Origin: an uncultured Rhodopirellula sp.
Lineage (GTDB): Bacteria; Planctomycetota; Planctomycetia; Pirellulales; Pirellulaceae
Length of the DNA stretch: 8,374 nucleotides
Direction of reading: 5' to 3'
Assembly: GCA_913061385.1 (NCBI GenBank)
Contig: CAJXTM010000111.1
Location: 1-8,374 of the forward strand
The position numbers and the translations under genes were made by a program. Numbering within the stretch: position 1 is the first letter of the stretch; every line of letters starts with the position of its first letter. Below are positions 1 to 5,946 of the stretch, in pieces. Below the pieces are notes generated by a model, which was not told where the DNA came from, made no database searches, and saw only the letters and a list, made by a program, of their open reading frames with translations.

Positions 1-48
1 CGAGATCAGCCTCGGTCTCGTGGGCTCGGAGATGTGTATAAGAGACAG
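1..48. other. Nextera i7 adapter remnant (artificial)
   Basis: Not genomic. Bases 1-6 are the end of the P7 primer (CGAGAT), 7-14 (CAGCCTCG) match the i7 index I know as N710, 15-29 are the read-2 adapter GTCTCGTGGGCTCGG, and 30-48 are the 19-bp Tn5 mosaic end AGATGTGTATAAGAGACAG. Genomic sequence starts at 49. In the frame of the first gene the adapter encodes a false start that reads MGSEMCIRDR. The elements are seen directly; their identity is established knowledge of the Illumina design. Confidence 0.98.
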
Positions 49-787
49 ACGCAGAGACAATGGCTCAAATTCAGAATTACCTCTCTTATTTGCTGCCGTG
101 ACTGGGCGCGAAAGTCAGGCGATGCAAGTGACGGCGGTAGCAGCGATGTTCAACTCGATTGGGGGATTTGTTAAGCCACCCAATGTTCTGGAAACACGGG
201 GGATTCTGCCAATCGCCCTCGACCTCGAAAGCTGGGAGGCTGCAGTGGCAGCTAATACGGTGGACGAGTACCAACTGAAAGACGGAGAGGTGGTGAGTGG
301 CAGTGATGGTGTGTTCGAAACTAATCTTTATCCCAAAGGAACGGGAGCACCGGGCAATCGTGGAACGGTGGATATAGGAGATTCGAATAACAGCACAAGT
401 GATTTGTCGCGACAGATCCTGCATGGCATTTCCCGCCAAGACTTTGTCGATCTGGGGAAACCGCTGGTGTTTGACTCCAATGGGGAATTGCATCTCAATG
501 GTGATACAGGCATCAGCGCGGGTATCAAGGATGAGTTGGCCAGTCTGATCGGAAAGAAAAGAATTGTGCCAATCTTTACGGAGGTTTCTGGTCAGGGAAA
601 TAATTCAAGCTTCACTATCGTGAAGTTTGAAGGGGTTCGTGTCCTTGACGTTAAACTGACTGGAAAAAAGAGTCAGAAAAGAGTCATTGTGCAGCCAGCA
701 AAGGTGATTGGACGAGGCGCCAAAATTGACTGGTCAGGCAATAACACAACAAGTCATTTGCTGACACCAGTGATGTTAGTTGAATAA
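49..787 (+). CDS. TadG-like Flp pilus assembly protein, 5'-truncated (C-terminal 245 aa)
   Basis: The N-terminus is missing because the library fragment begins inside the gene; the first complete native codon is at 50 and the stop is TAA at 785-787. TadG proteins are envelope-anchored parts of the tight-adherence (Flp/type IVb pilus) machinery, with an N-terminal membrane segment and a large secreted domain. Only part of the secreted domain is present. Native residues 11-31 (PLLFAAVTGRES and following) look like the usual TadG block before a run of small residues. Residues 51-62 (GILPIALDLESW) and the C-terminal KRVIVQPAKVIGRG block followed by LLTPVMLVE resemble planctomycete TadG-like proteins. 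There are many Asn and Gly and no Cys, which fits an exported protein. The neighbouring TadE-like gene, 19 nt downstream, supports the call. The family is fairly sure; a more general 'TadE/G-like pilus protein' is the alternative. Any in-frame start at 20 or 32 is adapter. Confidence 0.8.
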
Positions 788-789
788 TT

Positions 790-797
790 GGAAAGGG
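790..797 (+). promoter_or_regulatory. Shine-Dalgarno site of the TadE-like gene
   Basis: GGAAAGGG lies 9 nt before the ATG at 807. It selects that ATG over the in-frame TTG at 780, which would overlap the end of the TadG-like gene and has no such site. Confidence 0.6.
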
Positions 798-806
798 AAA
801 ACTGCG

Positions 807-1229
807 ATGAGAAATCTATTGATCCAACCCCGTTTACTTGGAAGACGAGGGAGTTCTGCCGTCGAATTTGCCGTCATTGCTCCATTGATGATTCTCTTTA
901 CGTTTGGTCTTGTGGAGATCGGTCGGTTGATGCTTGTCAAACAAACGGTGACGCATGCGACACGGGAAGGAGCACGCGTGGCAGTTCGACCGACTGCAGA
1001 TCTTGCGGATGTGACGCAGCGTGTCCGGGATGAGCTTTTGACATTGGAGATCGAAGACGTGGTGATCGAAACTGAACCTGCTTCCCTTGAGTTGGTTGAA
1101 CCTGGTGGCGAGGTGACTGTTCGGGTGCGCGTCGGTATCGATACCGTCAGTTGGATTCCGGGTTATTTCAATTTTTCAGTGAATGATATTGTGGCTGAAA
1201 CCTGCATGCGGCGTGAATACACCCAGTGA
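807..1229 (+). CDS. TadE-like pseudopilin of a Flp/Tad pilus system
   Basis: A 140-residue protein of TadE-family length. Residues 12-60 form the TadE domain: a positive GRRG patch, then SSAVEF, a hydrophobic helix at about 21-38 (FAVIAPLMILFTFGLVEIG), and the conserved tail with TREGAR at 52-57. G15 followed by four residues and E20 fits the type IVb prepilin cleavage pattern (Gly, four residues, Glu+5). In the characterised Tad system of Aggregatibacter, TadE and TadF are cut this way by the TadV peptidase. Residues 70-140 form a mainly beta-strand-like domain probably outside the membrane. It lies 19 nt after the TadG-like gene, so the two are almost certainly co-transcribed. Its likely role is as a minor pseudopilin. 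No terminator is seen in the 27 nt before the convergent mobA. Cleavage is inferred from the motif only. Confidence 0.88.
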   Translation: MRNLLIQPRLLGRRGSSAVEFAVIAPLMILFTFGLVEIGRLMLVKQTVTHATREGARVAVRPTADLADVTQRVRDELLTLEIEDVVIETEPASLELVEPGGEVTVRVRVGIDTVSWIPGYFNFSVNDIVAETCMRREYTQ

Positions 1230-1256
1230 GCTGAAGCGACGGCGGGCAAGCTTGCG

Positions 1257-1823
1257 TCAGGTTAAATCTTCAGGTCGATTGATGTTCCGGCAATGAGACT
1301 CATCCAGAGCTATTTGGGTCGCGTGCTGGTTTTCGATCCAGCGCATCAGGCTGGGGTCTGTTCTCGCGTGCAGAGAAATTGCTGCATGCAGATCAAGGGG
1401 ATAGATCCCGACCAGGGGCTGACGTTTTCGTTCCGGGCCACTGACTGCGTAAGTAAGACCGGTATATGTCTGCCAGCCGAGTAGGATCGCTCTGAGATCG
1501 CTAGTTGTGAGACGTGGCATGTCTACAGGTGTAACTAGGCATGCCTCATGTTTTTGGTTTACCAAGGTTTGGTTGGTTGCATATTCAATGGCCTGAAGCA
1601 ATCCAAAGATAGGGCCTTGATTTGAAGTTGGGTCAGGTAATGTGACCACATCAGTTGAGGGGTATAGCCTGCCTGCAAGGACGACTTCGTTGCAGATTGG
1701 CCTCAGCCTGTTGATGGCATGTTCGATGAACGTCATGCCATTGTCTAGGCGAATCATCGCTTTGTCGCGTCCCATGCGAGACGATTTTCCACCGCACAGA
1801 ACGACGCCTAAAACAGACTGCAT
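1257..1823 (-). CDS. mobA: Molybdenum cofactor guanylyltransferase
   Basis: MobA transfers GMP from GTP to molybdopterin-bound Mo, giving the guanine-dinucleotide cofactor used by DMSO-reductase-family enzymes such as assimilatory nitrate reductase. It is cytosolic. The 188-residue protein is close to the E. coli length (194 as I recall). Residues 9-22 (LCGGKSSRMGRDKA) are the nucleotide-binding signature of this nucleotidyltransferase fold. D101 in TPVDMP is placed as the metal-binding Asp, and NINRPEDL at 180-187 matches the family's C-terminal block. I chose ATG 1823 because it gives MQSVLGVVLCGG, the usual distance to the motif. A TTG at 1865 would overlap the upstream gene by 35 nt. The start lies 7 nt after the upstream stop with no clear Shine-Dalgarno, which suggests translational coupling. 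It is the last gene of a three-gene minus-strand operon. Confidence 0.92.
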   Translation of the reverse strand: MQSVLGVVLCGGKSSRMGRDKAMIRLDNGMTFIEHAINRLRPICNEVVLAGRLYPSTDVVTLPDPTSNQGPIFGLLQAIEYATNQTLVNQKHEACLVTPVDMPRLTTSDLRAILLGWQTYTGLTYAVSGPERKRQPLVGIYPLDLHAAISLHARTDPSLMRWIENQHATQIALDESHCRNINRPEDLT

Positions 1824-1830
1824 GATGAGG

Positions 1831-2148
1831 TTAACTATCGGTCTGTTTGGAAATGATTGCTTCAACCCATGATTTTGATCGCATCATGGATGGGAAGCCG
1901 AGTGTTGGGGCTGTAAGAATTGCGACATGCCTTAAGTCATCCTGTTCGCATCCTGCTTCCACGGCTTTGCGACAGTGTGAATGAGAGGCTCCTTCCAGTC
2001 CCGCTCCCAGCGATATGGCCAATTTGACTAAAGCGATTTCTCTCTCGGATAACGGGCCGGCCTCTTTGGCGGCTCGGCCAAAAGATTCGTATGCCTGCAT
2101 CAGTTCAGGGTGTGATTTGTGCATCTGTTGATAACGTTTTGGAATCAT
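1831..2148 (-). CDS. Carboxymuconolactone decarboxylase (AhpD-like) family protein without CxxC
   Basis: A 105-residue, all-helical-looking protein of the CMD/AhpD family. The core LSEREIALVKLAISLGAG (33-50), followed by HSHCRKAVEAG (56-66) and a D/E-rich turn before RHVAILTAPTLGFP (73-86), matches the family layout. In AhpD-type members two Cys of a CxxC sit 7 and 4 residues before a conserved His. Aligning on H58, those positions are L51 and A54, so the redox pair is absent; C59 lies just after the His. An AhpD-type thiol peroxidase role is therefore unlikely, and the true substrate is unknown. Its ATG overlaps the TGA of cobA-hemD (ATGA, 4 nt), and mobA follows 7 nt later, so it belongs to a cofactor operon. 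The family is sure; the function is open. Confidence 0.85.
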   Translation of the reverse strand: MIPKRYQQMHKSHPELMQAYESFGRAAKEAGPLSEREIALVKLAISLGAGLEGASHSHCRKAVEAGCEQDDLRHVAILTAPTLGFPSMMRSKSWVEAIISKQTDS

Positions 2149-3641
2149 TTTTCTGCTTTCACTAGTGCTTCGACTAATGCCTCGATGGTGTATGGATTCG
2201 CCTCTGCAGTGATCGAGTAGCCAAGATCGACAAGTGTTTTTGAGGTCACGGGACTGAGACTTGCTATTTTCATGTCGTTCATTGATTCAGAAAACATGTG
2301 GTGCAAGCTTTGCGCTGTAGCACTGCTTGTTACTGTCACCCAATCAATTTCTCCATTCAAAGCAGCCGCTTCAACACTTGCAGCACACTCTGGTACATCG
2401 CTGTGTTGATAAGCGATCACTTGCGTTACATCCGCGCCAAGTGTTTCCAATTGCCTGGACAGTTGGTCGTTGCCACGACTTGCCCGGATCACCATGATGC
2501 GTTTTGAATTGGCCCGAGGCCCAATATGGTTCGCCATTGCCTCGGCATGAAACGTGTCGGGCAGTAGGTCAGTTTGGAGGTGGAATTGGTGAAGTGCTGA
2601 TGCCGTTTTTTTTCCAATGCAGCCGATCTCAAGCCCGGCCAACGCTCGCATGTCTTCGCCTCGTTCTTCGAGGCGGTTGAGGAAAAATTGAACGCCATTG
2701 TGGCTGCAGAAAATCAACATGTCATATTCGCTTAGCTGAGCGATTGCTGAATCGACTGGTTTCCAGTCTTCTGGCGATTCGATGGCGATGGCGGGCTGCA
2801 GTAGGACGCGAGCGCCTTGATCACGCAACGGTTTCGCCAAAGCTTCGGCTTGCCCCTGCGGGCGTGTAACGAGCACTGTTTTGCCCAGAAGCGGGCGATC
2901 CTGAATCCAACTCATGGTTTTCGCCAATTGTGTAACAGCACCGAGAATCACGATCACAGGCGGTCGAAAGCGGCTAGCAGGGTTGAGCTGAGCTGCAACC
3001 TCATCCAATCGGCAATGAATCGTTTGCTGGTCAGGAAGACTACAACGCCTGACCAGAGCAGCTGGAGTATCAGGAGCTTTTCCTGCCTGAAGCAGAGCCT
3101 GGGTCCAAGATTCAGCCGTGGTGACACCCATGTAAATCACCAAAGTGCCCGGAAATTTGGCCAACGCATCCCAATCCAGAGCGGATTCGGACTTGGAGGG
3201 TTCTTCGTGGCCCGTGACCAAAGCCACGGCTGACGCCAAACCACGGTGGGTGACGGGAATCCCCGCAAAAGAGCCAGCAGCCAAGGCGGCGGTGATTCCG
3301 GGAACAATTTCTAATGGCAGCCCCGCTTCAATGACTGCCTCGACTTCTTCTGCTGTGCGAGCGAACACTGCCGGGTCACCCCCTTTGAGTCGAACCACGA
3401 TTTTGCCTGCTTTCGCATGCCGAAGAATCTCGTCGATGATCTCATTTTGCCTCCAAATACGGGTTTTTCCGTGTTTTCCGACACAGATTTGCTCCGCTTT
3501 TGGGGCATGCTGCAGCAGTTCCGGGTTGCTGAGCCCGTCATACAGGACTATGTCAGCCTTAGCTAACAACTCAGCTCCCCGAACGGTTATCAGGCCGGGA
3601 TCTCCCGGGCCTGCTCCGATTAGGTAAACGGCGCCATTCAT
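2145..3641 (-). CDS. cobA-hemD: Fused uroporphyrinogen-III C-methyltransferase / uroporphyrinogen-III synthase
   Basis: A 498-residue bifunctional cytosolic enzyme. The HemD half cyclises hydroxymethylbilane to uroporphyrinogen III. The CobA/SUMT half then methylates it twice with S-adenosylmethionine to precorrin-2, the branch toward siroheme and cobalamin. Residues 1-245 are SUMT: VYLIGAGPGDPGL (5-17), RLKGGDPAVFAR (84-95; the usual Gly of VFGR is A94), PGITAA (114-119) and IPVTHRG (128-134). Residues about 252-498 are HemD: LLGKTVLVTRP (251-261), VTSSATAQSL (436-445) and the terminal NPYTIEALVEAL. There is no precorrin-2 dehydrogenase/ferrochelatase domain as in CysG, so siroheme needs another gene. 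ATG 3641 is chosen because SUMT proteins begin a few residues before VYLIGAGPG; ATG 3650 is possible. The frame stays open to 3818 but that start would run into rpsT. The 3' end overlaps the next gene by 4 nt. Confidence 0.95.
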   Translation of the reverse strand: MNGAVYLIGAGPGDPGLITVRGAELLAKADIVLYDGLSNPELLQHAPKAEQICVGKHGKTRIWRQNEIIDEILRHAKAGKIVVRLKGGDPAVFARTAEEVEAVIEAGLPLEIVPGITAALAAGSFAGIPVTHRGLASAVALVTGHEEPSKSESALDWDALAKFPGTLVIYMGVTTAESWTQALLQAGKAPDTPAALVRRCSLPDQQTIHCRLDEVAAQLNPASRFRPPVIVILGAVTQLAKTMSWIQDRPLLGKTVLVTRPQGQAEALAKPLRDQGARVLLQPAIAIESPEDWKPVDSAIAQLSEYDMLIFCSHNGVQFFLNRLEERGEDMRALAGLEIGCIGKKTASALHQFHLQTDLLPDTFHAEAMANHIGPRANSKRIMVIRASRGNDQLSRQLETLGADVTQVIAYQHSDVPECAASVEAAALNGEIDWVTVTSSATAQSLHHMFSESMNDMKIASLSPVTSKTLVDLGYSITAEANPYTIEALVEALVKAEK

Positions 3642-3696
3642 AAATAGCATTTTGCGCTTTACAGATCGACTCTGGACAGATGACTCACAGATTGCC

Positions 3697-3725
3697 ATAC
3701 TACGCGGCCTGAAAAAAACTGACAT
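3697..3725 (-). promoter_or_regulatory. Possible sigma-70-type promoter of the cobA-hemD operon
   Basis: On the minus strand ATGTCA (3725-3720) and TAGTAT (3702-3697) are separated by 17 nt, each matching 4 of 6 consensus bases. Transcription would start near 3690, about 50 nt before the ATG at 3641. This is a weak match in a 130-nt divergent gap that must also hold the rpsT promoter, for which I could not find a convincing -35/-10 pair. Confidence 0.25.
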
Positions 3726-3771
3726 ACCCCCAAACTCTGTCTTCGACGCCTGATCCGCGTCCGCCCGAAAT

Positions 3772-4035
3772 ATGCCAAATACAGCCAGCGCCAAGAAACG
3801 ACTTCGCCAAAACGACAAGCGTCGGACTCACAACCGTGCCGGAAAAAGCAACATGCGGACGCAGATTCGTCGAGTACGAGAGGCTGTGGCGGCCGGAAAT
3901 AGCGATTTGGCACAAGCCGAGTACATCGTTGCACAGAAGAAAATTGACCGTGCAGCAAACAAAAACCTCATCCATCGAAATGCAGCTGCACGCACGAAGA
4001 GTCGTTTGGTTGCAATGGTAAAAAGTGTCGGTTAG
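3772..4035 (+). CDS. rpsT: 30S ribosomal protein bS20
   Basis: An 87-residue basic protein of exactly the family size, a primary binder of 16S rRNA in the small subunit. The start MPNTASAKKRLRQNDKRR and the middle HNRAGKSNMRTQIRRVREAV are typical of bS20. The C-terminal part holds the second helix-rich block with IDRAANKNLIHRNAAARTKSRL. ATG 3772 is the natural start; the sequence before it (CCGCGTCCGCCCGAAAT) has no Shine-Dalgarno, which is not rare in planctomycetes. It is monocistronic here: divergent from cobA-hemD and followed 31 nt later by an intrinsic terminator. No odd residues are seen. Confidence 0.97.
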   Translation: MPNTASAKKRLRQNDKRRTHNRAGKSNMRTQIRRVREAVAAGNSDLAQAEYIVAQKKIDRAANKNLIHRNAAARTKSRLVAMVKSVG

Positions 4036-4061
4036 ACGGGCAGTACCAGTTTACAGAGCTT

Positions 4062-4095
4062 AAAAAGCCGCTCGTTTTCTACGAGTGGCTTTTTT
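4062..4095 (+). terminator. Intrinsic terminator after rpsT, probably bidirectional
   Basis: GCCGCTCGT (4067-4075) pairs with ACGAGTGGC (4081-4089) over 9 bp with one G-T wobble and a 5-nt TTTCT loop, followed by six T. Five A before the stem give the minus strand a T-run too, so it could also back up termination of dapL, whose stop is 130 nt away. Confidence 0.9.
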
Positions 4096-4152
4096 ATTTG
4101 GCTTGTGATTCATGAATCGCCGCTCCATCTGCACGGCAGCTCGCGAGATAAA

Positions 4153-4177
4153 ACCTGCTTTTGATGGCGGAGCAGGT
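4153..4177 (-). terminator. Possible weak terminator after dapL
   Basis: A 7-bp inverted repeat, ACCTGCT (4153-4159) with AGCAGGT (4171-4177), has an 11-nt loop. On the minus strand it is followed by TTTATC and lies 48 nt past the dapL stop. The short T-run makes it a weak candidate; the stronger hairpin at 4062-4095 lies beyond it. Nothing else is seen in the gap 4036-4224. Confidence 0.4.
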
Positions 4178-4224
4178 AAGGCTCGGCGTAACTGCATTTT
4201 ACTTGTGTGGCATGCTACAGACTG

Positions 4225-5487
4225 TTACCAGGTCAAACCTGCGTCCCCAAGGCGACGTTTCGTATCCTCCATCAGGGCATCTTCATCGGCTTCTGTGGCT
4301 GCGACATAGGTGACGCTGAATCGCAGGTAAGCTCCTGCATTATCCCACGGAACTGTTACGATGCCGAATTCCTCAATCAGGTAACGGGTTGCATCTTCTG
4401 CGGCAGCGAAGGATTTTCCGGATTGAGTGCCCACAGGTGATTTCGCGTACAGAAAATAAGTACCACCTGGCACTTCGCATTCGAAGCCACATTCGTTGAG
4501 TGTGGTGACCAGTTTTTCAAGTCTACGGCGATACTTCTTATTGACTTGGTCCGGAATGGAATCGTTGTCCAACGCCGCAGCCGCAGCCTTCTGGGTCGCG
4601 ATGAATTGACCACTATCGCTATTATCTTTGACATCAGCGAATGCCGATACGATTTTGGGATGGCCACATACAAACCCCATCCGCCATCCAATCATGTCAT
4701 AGCCCTTGCTCATGGAGTGAACTTCGACACCCACGTCCATGGCGCCCGGCGTTTGCAGAAAGCTGAGTGGTTCGCCGTCGAATGTCAGCATGATGTGGGC
4801 TGCATCCTGCACGACCACAAACTGTTTTTCTTTCGCAAGGGCGACAACTTTTGCGTAAAAGTCAGCCGTTGCGGTTCTTCCAGTCGGTGAATTTGGATAA
4901 TTAAGAACCAGAAGTTTCGTTCTTCGGTAGACGTCGTCTGGAACCGCATCGAGGTCTGGCATGAAATTGTTTTCCGCCAGCAGCGGCAGATTAAATACTT
5001 CACCACCATAATATCGGGTGTGAGTTGCCGCGACGGGATAGCCGGGCACGGTAATCAGCGTGATGTCACCGGGGTTGATGAAGCATGCAGGAAGCATCGC
5101 GTAGGCTGGTTTGCTACCGATGCAGTGGTTGATCTGGGTGTCTGGATCAAGTTGCACATCAAATTGGCGTTTCATGAAACGCGCCGCTGCTTCTTTGAAT
5201 TCGGTCACACCATTGTCGGCATAGCCGCGGTTTTCAGGCTGATTGACTTCCTGTGCCATCACATCGCGAATGGACTGATCGGCCATCGCATCATTTTCAC
5301 CAATGCCAAAGTCCAAGAGTGCACGGTCAGGATGATCGGCAAGTGCTTTTCGCTTGGCACGCTTGATCTTTTCAAACTTGTAGATCTCGGTGTCTTTACC
5401 GTAATTTGAGCCGCCGATTCTCTCGGCAAAAAGAGACTGAAAATAAGGATCGGCAGTCGAAGATTTATCTTGGCTTGCGGTGGACAT
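4225..5487 (-). CDS. dapL: LL-diaminopimelate aminotransferase
   Basis: A PLP-dependent class I/II aminotransferase that converts tetrahydrodipicolinate to LL-diaminopimelate in one step, using glutamate, for lysine and peptidoglycan precursors. It is cytosolic and usually a dimer. The 420-residue protein carries NYPNSPTG (197-204), QDAAH (227-231), SMSKGYDMIGWRMG with Schiff-base K261, KDNSDSGQF (287-295), strongly DapL-like, and YLRFSVTY with substrate-carboxylate R389. At the place of the active-site Tyr (fourth residue of D-x-x-Y) it has H231; the codon is a clean CAC. I chose ATG 5487 (MSTASQDKS) because it puts AERIGGSNYG at a usual distance from the start. ATG 5526 adds 13 residues without known similarity. 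No clear Shine-Dalgarno precedes either. It is transcribed alone, with a 459-nt gap upstream. A related broad-specificity aminotransferase is a less likely reading. Confidence 0.87.
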   Translation of the reverse strand: MSTASQDKSSTADPYFQSLFAERIGGSNYGKDTEIYKFEKIKRAKRKALADHPDRALLDFGIGENDAMADQSIRDVMAQEVNQPENRGYADNGVTEFKEAAARFMKRQFDVQLDPDTQINHCIGSKPAYAMLPACFINPGDITLITVPGYPVAATHTRYYGGEVFNLPLLAENNFMPDLDAVPDDVYRRTKLLVLNYPNSPTGRTATADFYAKVVALAKEKQFVVVQDAAHIMLTFDGEPLSFLQTPGAMDVGVEVHSMSKGYDMIGWRMGFVCGHPKIVSAFADVKDNSDSGQFIATQKAAAAALDNDSIPDQVNKKYRRRLEKLVTTLNECGFECEVPGGTYFLYAKSPVGTQSGKSFAAAEDATRYLIEEFGIVTVPWDNAGAYLRFSVTYVAATEADEDALMEDTKRRLGDAGLTW

Positions 5488-5946
5488 GGTCGTCTGGCAC
5501 AGGGATGAAGGAAGTAAGCAGATCATTCCAGATTACGGTTGAGTGACGTGCCTCGGCAAGGTGGCGTGCTGGTGCAAAACTGCGGAGTTAGCAAAATTTC
5601 TCTGCCACCCTCATTGGGGCTGCTTTTGCCTCGCTCGGCAGCCAGCCGTAAATCGGTCCTTAAATCACGTCGGTGTGTAATGCAGGAGAACGCGTGGGGA
5701 TCACTCAGAGGACGAATTCTACGGTATCGTCAGGGTATGAAGGATAACTGGGGTTCCTCACCGAGCCGGAACTACGAACCCGCATCGCCTCTGTCTTGCC
5801 CGTAGTACGGCTGCCCTGTGGCTACCTGCAGTGCATGAGAGCCGGTCTGATCTTCAGATAAGGCAAACTCGAACATCATTTCCCTTGGCACCGCGGTCGC
5901 TACAATTCACGGTTGTCCGTATCGCATTCATTGTTATCGAGCCAAA
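5488..5946. other. 459-nt intergenic region with no recognised gene
   Basis: It separates the divergent dapL and histidine kinase genes, so it must hold both promoters. I see no tRNA, rRNA, riboswitch or SRP/RNase P/tmRNA signature. The open frame at 5539-5805 (+) starts with TTG, has no recognisable motif and looks random. Small structures present are the inverted repeat GGCTGC (5618-5623) / GCAGCC (5638-5643) and the 11-bp palindrome CCGTAGTACGG (5800-5810). A small RNA cannot be excluded by eye. Confidence 0.5.
5886..5901 (+). promoter_or_regulatory. Possible sigma-54 (-24/-12) promoter of the histidine kinase gene
   Basis: TGGCACCGCGGTCGCT fits the RpoN consensus TGGCAC-N5-TTGCW with one change (TCGC for TTGC). 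The invariant GG and GC are exactly 10 nt apart. Transcription would start near 5911-5913, about 35 nt before the kinase ATG. An overlapping TACAAT (5901-5906) could instead be a sigma-70 -10 box, but no good -35 is found 16-18 nt before it. Confidence 0.4.

Noticed and set aside
30..48. Tn5 mosaic ends at both edges read as a composite transposon
   Set aside because: They are joined to index and primer sequences in library order and sit at the exact contig ends, so they are library adapters and not a natural Tn5 element.
86..493. 135-residue minus-strand open frame
   Set aside because: It lies wholly antisense to the TadG-like gene, has no recognisable motif, and the plus-strand product is the recognisable one.
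780..806. TTG start for the TadE-like gene at 780
   Set aside because: The ATG at 807 has a GGAAAGGG site at good spacing; the extra nine residues are not family-like and overlap the previous stop.
1246..1255. Palindrome GCAAGCTTGC between tadE and mobA as a terminator
   Set aside because: It is a perfect 10-bp palindrome with no loop and no T-run on either strand, so it cannot be supported as an intrinsic terminator.
3145..3627. 160-residue plus-strand open frame
   Set aside because: It is antisense to the conserved SUMT domain of cobA-hemD and has low-complexity Ser/Pro/Ala content; a shadow frame.
3642..3818. N-terminal extension of cobA-hemD up to 3818
   Set aside because: It would overlap the start of rpsT, adds 59 residues with no SUMT similarity, and the family start is at MNGAVYLIGAGPG.
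5539..5805. 88-residue plus-strand open frame in the gap before the kinase
   Set aside because: TTG start, no ribosome site, no recognisable domain, amino-acid content like random sequence.
5885..5906. TTGGCA and TACAAT as a sigma-70 promoter pair
   Set aside because: The two hexamers are only 10 nt apart, too close for a -35/-10 pair; the sigma-54 reading of the same bases fits better.
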